From Tubiluchus corallicola (Eukaryota; Priapulida; Priapulimorpha; Priapulimorphida; Tubiluchidae), in contig JAQGDQ010000018.1 of NCBI GenBank assembly GCA_030141605.1, positions 590,001 to 654,000 on the forward strand: a DNA stretch of 64,000 nucleotides, read 5' to 3'. Made by a program: the position numbers and the translations under genes. The notes beneath the pieces were generated by a model. That model ran no database searches and was not told the origin of the DNA. It saw only the letters and a list, made by a program, of their open reading frames with translations. Shown piece by piece: positions 49,601 to 58,600 of the stretch; position 1 is the stretch's first letter, and each line of letters opens with the position of its first letter.

Positions 49601-52600
49601 TAAATTTGAAATTATGTACTTTTGATCCTACATGTCTGTCACATTTTTTACTACCCAGTAGGCTAGATAAGGCAAATACAGAATCTTCACTTGCATAAAC
49701 CATGATTTAAGAGAAAAATTTACCCCCCTCTCCTTTTAATTCTAACCTGTTTTACTACATATAGTACTTCAGTGAGTGAATATGTCATCATAATTAGCCT
49801 ATGCACTTTAAGCAGTTGAATAATTAACCATTATCTCGTAAATTGACTCCTGAACATTATTGCATCAGTTTGAGGACAGAGGATTTTACAGTAACTGCTC
49901 ACATGGCACTGAATCTCAGATATTGGCAAAGTTGGTCTTTAAGTTAGCCTTTGAAAACTGCTTGAATTCTCCTTAGATGCACTTACTAAATTACATGCTC
50001 AAAGGTATTGAGCTATCTTCTATGGAAACACATCATTCTATTGTCATTCCGCACATGTGGAGTATACAGAGAAATTGTATTTGCAACTTCAATGAAATTA
50101 CTACTCGAGAAATAACTTAGAACAGGTTCCCTTAACTTGATCAAGAGAAGCATATATAGAATGACTCGTCATTATTTTATATCAGTTTTTATATACTGGT
50201 AAAAAGGCTGTTTTCTTCTAACACAGGGGCTCAAGTAAATACGATTTTCAATGCCTTTTAGTAACTTATCAGTAACCGTAATAATGATGATGATGATGAT
50301 GAATGCCACTGGTCATCTGACGATGGTGATAATAATTAGTTGGTGTCATGATGATGTTAGTAGGCCACAACAACTGCTTGCTGCTATATATGTCTGCTGG
50401 CAAATGGCTTCTGCACTTTTTTCTCGTTTTCGTTTTGTGCCACTAAAAACAAAAAGAAATGCAAATTTATGATTGATGTGCAAAAAGGAAGCAATGCTAA
50501 AGTTATGGTAGTTCAGCAATGAGCAGTGTAATATCTCAACAAGAAAGTCTTGAAGCTTTTTGTAGTGTGCAAATAGTTTGTGAAATTTATGCACTGTAGA
50601 TAATACTTAAAACTTGAAGCTCCTTTAATTTAAGTCTACTAAATATTCGGACCTCAATTTAGAGTCTCCAAGGTGAGAAAATTGGCTTGGCAAGATGAGC
50701 AATGGGCGAAACCACACTCACAGACCAAACTGCAATGAAAGAATGATGATTATTACCTTGCAGGCTCTAGACTGCAGTAAAACATTTAGTGATTTTAAAA
50801 TAACAAGATTAAGCCAGTAGATCAGTTTATTCATTTATTTATTACATTACCTAACTGTAGCTCATCTAAACTTAAAGCTGTTTTCTGTCCTTACTAAAAT
50901 CACATATCTTAATAAAATTATAATTGTTTTTCCTGATTTGCTGTTTAAGCGAATCTCTGATATTTATTTGGTATTTTGATCTAATATTTGATTTGCTTTA
51001 TTCTTTAGTTGTATAAAATAAGACAGTACATCAAATTCTAAATTTCTTGTTTTAGCAAAATGTTTATTATGCTTCATCCCAGTAACTTCTGTGTACACCA
51101 AAGGCATATCTGATTAACTGCCCACTTTCAGAATTTCTAATCTCAGGTGGAATTTGGCCTTCTGCTAATCTTTCTCTAACTTCTCTTGGGAGAGTTCTAG
51201 GGTCGATCACAACAACATGTCCTCTGCCATATATGGCAAGTGATGGTTCTGGAGTTGCACTAACCTGATGTGTTCCAGTGAATATTCCACTATCCGGTTG
51301 TGATGGCGAGTCCTCTCCTCCATAACGTACATCGTAGTTTATAATTACCGGACGTTGTGCAACTGTTTCGTCTGATTGAGAAGGAGCTGCATTCAGTACT
51401 CTTGTGGTTCTAACAGGTGGCTCTGAAGTACTTTCCACTGTTGTCACTACTTGTGCTTCGGTTTCCTGCTCTACCTTCTCTGTGGTTCCTTCAGTTGTGG
51501 TTTCGGTCAAAAATTCAGTAACTGTTTCAGTTTCAGTTTCTTCAGTTGTGGTCGTTCTCGTTGTCGACTGTGGCTTAGTAGTTGTAGTCTCCGTTGTTGA
51601 TTCTGTAGTAAAGGTGGTGAATTCTGTTGTCAAATCAGTTGTTGCCTCCTCTTCTGCTTTAAGAGCTACTATTTTTGGAACTCTGCTTAAATTGTCTGAT
51701 TCTTCTTGGGCTTGTACTGCTCCTTTTCTTCTGTTTCCTCTTGCATTACTTGCTCCCTCATTCGTGGAGGTGTCTTCACCACCTATTCTTATCAACAGAG
51801 GCCTTAATCGGATTGGTTGAGCATTAATTTCGGTTTTTTGATTATTTCTTTCTATGCTCTTGTATGTTTCTCGTAGTCTTGACGTTGTAGTTGTTTTTTG
51901 ACTTACTGCCCGACTGCGCAACTTCCTTTGATTTTGTGGTCGTCGTTGTCTAGTTCTTCTTGTATTTTGAGCAGAGGCATTGTCTTCTAGTCGTATTGCC
52001 AAAGGGTCAATTCCTTTATTGAATGTAATTAGTTCTGCTGGATTAAATTCTAAGTAACTTTCACCATCGGGTTGCAAGTCCTCTACCGTAAGTTTTCTGT
52101 GCTTTTGCTGAATTCTTCTTCTTTTGTTTGACTTGCTTTGCCTTTGAGTAGGAAATTTCACGTTTTGTCTTCTGGGTGTAGAATTAGTACCTACTCTTGA
52201 GTTGGTTTGGGCCCCATCATTTGAATCAACTTGTTTCTTGATAACACGAATAATTCGTTTTCGATGCCTTTTTGCTGGTCTGGTAGTGGATGGTTCTGGC
52301 GTAGTAGTTGTACGAATGCGAATGCGTTTTCGCCGTCCTTTTGTTGTTTGTGGTGAATTGGTTGTAGTTGTTTTGTCAGCTTCCTGTATACTACTCAGTG
52401 CACTGATTCTATGAGTTTCCTCTTTTACTCTTGCTAAAGCAGCCTGCAAGGGATCAGTAACATTAGAAGATTTCACACTGACCATAACAGATGTCATATT
52501 ATGTTTCTTGTCTTTCATCATCTCTGCATCTGCTCTCTGTGCATAATATTCGTACAGACTAGGTTCACGAGGTGGGGGAGGTGGTGGACGAGCTGAAATG

Positions 52601-55600
52601 TGAATAGCTTGAGAATAAAATCCCGGAGGGTTGTTTAGACCTCCTCGGGTCGGTTGAAGGGTATGAGAACTAGATACACTTGTAACAGCTGGAAACAGCA
52701 ATGGCGATAAAGCATCTTCAAGAACAGGATCTACTGGAGCCGGTCCTCCTAGATGACTGACAGCACTATATCCTGCCTGATGGTTTGAACGAAGATGTCC
52801 TTGTTGATATCTTGGCTGGCTTGCTGGATATTGTCCATTTTGATACCGAACTGCTTGACTTTGGACAGGGGCAGCAAGGTGTAGCTGATGTGGTGCTGGT
52901 TGTCTGTATTGTTGGTAGTCACCTTGACTAGGATAAATTTGTCTGCTGTACACGGGAGGACTGTTCAAGTAGGCTGGTGGAGGACCTCGGTTGTAAGGTG
53001 CTGGATGGGTATGATATACAGCTGTAACAAAAAAGAATATTTTCAGTATTTTGAGTAGTGATATATATGTGTAGAAGTAGAAAACCTTAACGTTATTAAT
53101 AAATTGTTAAAACTTTTCCGTGAAATAATTGTCAAAATTATTCTTAAAATGAAAAACTGTACTTTACTATTTCAGTTGGCATTTTATCTTAAATAATTTT
53201 TGTACGTAACTTTATTACGTATTTGACCTCATGTAAACTAGATAAAAAATCAAAGGCATGTCTTGAGTTTTTTGAAACCATCTATTAAAAAATCTTTCAC
53301 AGCTGCGAGGATTGTTCTTTCACAAGTATACCCACAAGAGGATGTGGCAATAGGGGAAATATTGTTTCCTCCTGTCGTATTCCTCTTAACATACCAGGAT
53401 TGGCGAGACAAAACATATTTCACAGCATAGTGGAACATGGAATGAGACTACATAATCAACATGTGGTATAACTTGGTATCAGTCTTTAAATGCGTGAGAC
53501 TGACTAAAAAGTACTAGGACATGTCCTCACTGAGTTATGCTGTCATTTACTGTAGCTAGATTATGCCACAGACATTTGCTTGTTTAGTAGCCTGCTGGAA
53601 GCTTTTATAATTAAAGCATTAACCACATTAATATTGTTAAAAATAATTACATTTACGTTTAGCATATGGATGCAACCAAAGTTGAGTATACAGAGTACGG
53701 TTTATAGGGTGCACATGCATCCAGTTTCTGCGATGGTGAAATGTGTGCCATGGAGCATTCTCGATGTTGTGTCTTGTTCAAGCTATGCTTGTTTTGTGTA
53801 AATGCTTTGAACATAAAAAATCACACGATTAGAAAAAAGGAAAAAGAAATAAAGTTTTGAATGCGACTGTAATTCTTCTTCAGGTGAACATAAAAAGAGA
53901 ATGAACAGAGTTTAAGTTTTAATATTAGTTTCTGTTGTATTCTGTTCCATAAATGTGGCTAGTGATTTTATACTTCTGTGTTTCTCGCTTGTGTTTTTAG
54001 GATATGCTGTGTTATATCTATTTACGTGTATCCTTTTTTGTGTGATATTCTTTTACATTAATAATATACACTGAAAGCTCCCAAAAATAATGGTTTTAGT
54101 AATTTATTGTTATTTTTTCTCTTTTTCGTGTTTTTATGTCACCTGAAGAGCTAAAGTGATAGCTTGAAATGTTGATAGCTTTATTGTTCCTTGTTTTTTA
54201 ATTGTGGAATTTTTTATTCATTGTTATTATTCTTATCAGTAAGAACTAATTTTGTGTGCGCGTGTGCGTGTGTGTCTAAATCCAGAATGTGCGAAATGTA
54301 TGGTAAGTTCTTGCAAGACACACAATGACCATACGTTCTGCACCGTATCTACAGGGTAATTACATACACGTCCTATCGCCGCACATTCTTTATATGCATG
54401 TGTGCGTGCCCTAATATTTATTTCACAAAAAACGAATTCTAGTGTCATACCTTCAGACAGTGTCTTACGGGTAACGGTCTCTCCCACCTGAACCTGATGA
54501 ACGGGAACCCCATAACTAGCGCTTGGTCCATAATTAGCTGGGGGAATTGGGTGTCTGTCTCCATAATTCTCATACGCACCTGCATAAACGTTCCTGTAGT
54601 TTCCCGAAGGACCGTAATTCCTGGGATTGGTAATACCACCAAGCGAAGTACAAGTTGCTGTCACCACGGCTAACGCAGTCAGAAGCAGATGAGTAAAACA
54701 CGCCATTCCTTATGTTTTTAATACACTACCTACGATTTCCAAAACATATTTTGAAGGTTTTTGACGTATTGGCAGCGTAGAATACCAGCTGCAATCGGCT
54801 CCAAAGATTGTAATTCTAAAGCGCTGTGATGTCAGTCTGATATTCAGCCGTAGGCCATCATAAGCTTTCACTTTCCCTTCACAGTAAAATTTACCGTTGA
54901 GAAAGAGCGGCTGACAGTCGTCCTTGGCGTAACTCAAGACAACAAAATCACTTGATTGTTCAGCTTCCTTTCAGTTAGTTACAATAAATGAAAAAACAAA
55001 TGCTGGCCTATATATTATTACACTTCGCGATATAATTCAGCTAACACTAACGTCGATTTCTCTGTCTTATTTAACAACTAAGTGCTTCTTAAAACTGCAA
55101 TGTTTGTACAGAAGCGTTACTTAGCCTTAAAACTATACTTTCTCTGGTTAACTAATTAGTGCACACTATACCTGAAACTGTGATTCTGTCATCGTGTCGT
55201 CAAGCACTTAAAATTACGTTGCTTGCACGATAGTTAAGACAGTTTCAGGTCAGTAGACGCTGGGATGTATATACGTGACACATTAATAACCCGCGGGTGA
55301 TTTCACAAAACACTCAGTTGACTAGTTGTCAATTTATTATTTTATTAAATGCTCAGCGAATTGATCTTGTCGAATGGAAGCGATGGCTATCAGTCTATAA
55401 AAAGATTTTTAATAAATGCCTATGTAATGCCCGCTCATGTGTAAGGGTAAACGGCTGACGTGTTTTTTAAGTGATATTTAATTTGTACATCTTGATCGAC
55501 TTTTGATGCTAAAATGATTTGAATTCCTAATGAGAGCAATTTACTAGCTGACCTGCTAAAATTTTGCGGTTGCGCAAATGTGCGCTACAATTAAGTCAAT

Positions 55601-58600
55601 GTTCAAACAAAATGAAAAGTGCATTTAAAGCGAAGTAATTATTGTTTACAGTAGGAAAAGGGATGTATGCGTTGTTATCACGTTATCATTTTATCCATCT
55701 TTTCACAGCCTTCAGTTTTTCTTGTTATGGTCATCGTTTTCTCCCATGAATAGTACATGTATTAATTATTGACAATAGAATGTTATTGTAATGATTTGCA
55801 GCGCGTGATAGTTTTCAAGTGCAGCGAATCGAAACGCGTGTAATTCTTAGAAAGTTTTTGCGTTCATTGTTTTGGCAAGAATTTTATGCCTTATATAAAC
55901 TGCTTTAGCGGTTGATGTTCCATATTTTGCTGCTTTAATTATTAAAACATACACTGCTGAGAATTATTAAGAAAGGCATCTTATAATTAATTCATAAAGA
56001 CAGCGTTTTCTTTTGCACTGATCGTGCACTAGTTTGCATCACCAGGGTCAGATTAGTGCCTCTTGGAACCTGACCTACATTAGCAATGTTATAGGAATGG
56101 CGATAAATTTTAATTAGGTTGAACTTATTTGTTGATGCTGATTACTGGTTTCTTTGCAGAAAGAAAGAGATTTGGAATTGGCAGCTAAGATTGGCCAGAG
56201 TTTGTTGGAACGTAATAAAGAGCTGCATCTGAGAAATGAGCAGAGTGAGGAACAGCTTGTTTCGGCTCATGACAAGGTATGCATCTTACATGCTAAAATA
56301 ACCTATTTATGTGAATTAGGTGTATACACGCCACAAAACTAAATGTAAATATGACTTAATTATGTGGTGCCACTAATAACCTGCTATTGGAGTATGTAGA
56401 AAGCTCCAGCACCTCTTCATTAAACCACAGGCATTAAAACTGTTTGTGCATTTTTATGTATTCTGCACATTCTGAACCTTTCTTGCCATATTTGTCTACC
56501 TGACACGTGTGTGCTTTTTTTACATTATTTGTCTTAGGTTAATGGCACCCATTCTAATAAGCAGAATTCCAAAATTATTTTTCTTCTAAGTAATTAATCT
56601 ATGATCACTAATTGGTCAAAAATCCATGAATATCAGGAGTCTAGATTGTGGGAGGAAAACGCTGTTAAAGTGCTCTTTTTTACCAGCTCTTTTAAAAATA
56701 CTATTTGCTGTAAAATGGTAATGTGTCATTTTTCTGTTTAAAAAAAGCAAGCTATGTATAGATTTCTGGTCTAAACTTCAGGCTGCAAATTCTCCAACCT
56801 TGGATATCCAAATAGTATTTGGAGTATTTTTTCAACAATTATCTGCTAATAACTTTGCTAGCACTTGGAGGATTTTCATAAAAATCGAGTGGATACCCAA
56901 CAGTGTATGATCAATCATCATTAACTGAAAAAAGGGCCAAAGAAAGCCAGTTTACATTTGTCATGTTTTTCAACTAAACTATTTAAAAGTATTAGCCTCT
57001 TAATAACTTTGCGATTTCTTGCTGTATTTAGTTAAACTTGTATCGTTTAATAAAGGATAGAAATTAAGGCCCTCAGTGGAAGGGAATAGTTGCCCAGATG
57101 AGATCGCTATACGTAGAGACTACTGCAAAAAATATTATTTCTGCATTGACATGGATTGTAACTTTCACTGAAAATTATATTAAATCTCTGTATGGCCACA
57201 ATCGCATAATAAAGCATCATAACCGTGATGTATTTGAAGTTAGGTCCACATACAGGCATGCTCAATGCTTATTTTAACTGAAAATGTATTTTCTGCATTG
57301 ACAGGGAATGTAATTTTAACTTCAATAAGTATTCTATAAAATGATTGTGAAAAGATGGATGATTCTTCATACCCTGTTTTACATATGTAATACCCTGCTA
57401 TTGAATCATAAATCACTCAGCTGTCAATGGTGTTGATAGCTTACACTTCAACCGTGAACATATTACATTATACAGAACTTTGTTGTAGGCGAATCTTCAA
57501 AAAATTGTAAAAAATTCAAATCTGCGCCAATTGATCCAAAACTAAATAGTTTACAACTTTGGGCATACCCTAGTCGTATAACTACTTCCTAAATTATTCC
57601 GAAGTGATGACAGACAGACAGGACCTATAATTCTGCGATTGCTCACTTCATTGGGCAACTATAGCAAGTAAATGTAGCAGGAAGTTTAGTCCGTTGATTC
57701 TTGACCAGCAATTGATAATTGCTGAAAGCCATTAATAATTGATTAGAAACCTTTGACAGTAATTTTTTCATGACTGTCGGAGTATGAAACAATATTTACT
57801 GGTTTACTTCAAAGGGAGGACTTTGAAGTGCAAAATTATATATATCAAATTTTTAATTGATTGTAGACTTTTAATTAATTAGGAACATAATTAATAATTG
57901 AGAATAAATTTGACCACCCCTATATGTAGAAGAGAAAGATTAGTAAAACGGTGACAAGAAATCCATTTAATTCATGACCAGTAATCGTTCAAACAGAAAT
58001 ATGAAATTCTTATCAAACCAACATCAGGAATCGGTAAACGTTAAAAAGCGTTAAAATGCATAGGACAAAAACTCATCTTATTTAGTCCTACACTAGTTAT
58101 TTGTATTAAGCAAATTTTTAAGTGCGTAGAACATGTTTCTTTTATGAGCAAGTTGATAGGTTACTCCACCAAGAGTTACAGGGTTTAGTGCATTTTAGGG
58201 CCATTGTCGTTATTCTTTTAATCTGGCCGGTTCTTGTTTCAAAGCTGTATTTTGGAAAAACTGACTTTACAGGTGCGTAATTGGACTGTCACTTTCACGT
58301 ACACATCTTAGTAATAATTCGTACTGTATATAATTACCTCAATCATTTACCAGTTTTCATTTTTAATATCTTTGAGTTTCCTGCTTCTGTTGTTTAAAAC
58401 ATTTTACTGCTTTCTGTGTCTATAATAACATGAAAATTACTTCACGACCTATAGCCAGCAGCAAATACTTTTTTTGTGCAGTGTACATTGCGTTCATTTA
58501 AAAGACAGCAGAATGGATCTTTTTGACAAGGTTGTGTGACTTTTTGCACTTCCAGGCCATTGTGTTAAATTACCTGTATTTATTACTACTAATTAGAATA

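Noticed and set aside
51404-51820. 138-codon Val/Ser-rich plus-strand frame
   Set aside because: Antisense shadow of the Thr-rich segment of the nested secreted protein (ACx codons read as GTx).
54710-54937. 75-codon upstream frame before the nested gene
   Set aside because: It has no ATG start and no recognisable motif; probably chance open sequence in the 5' leader.
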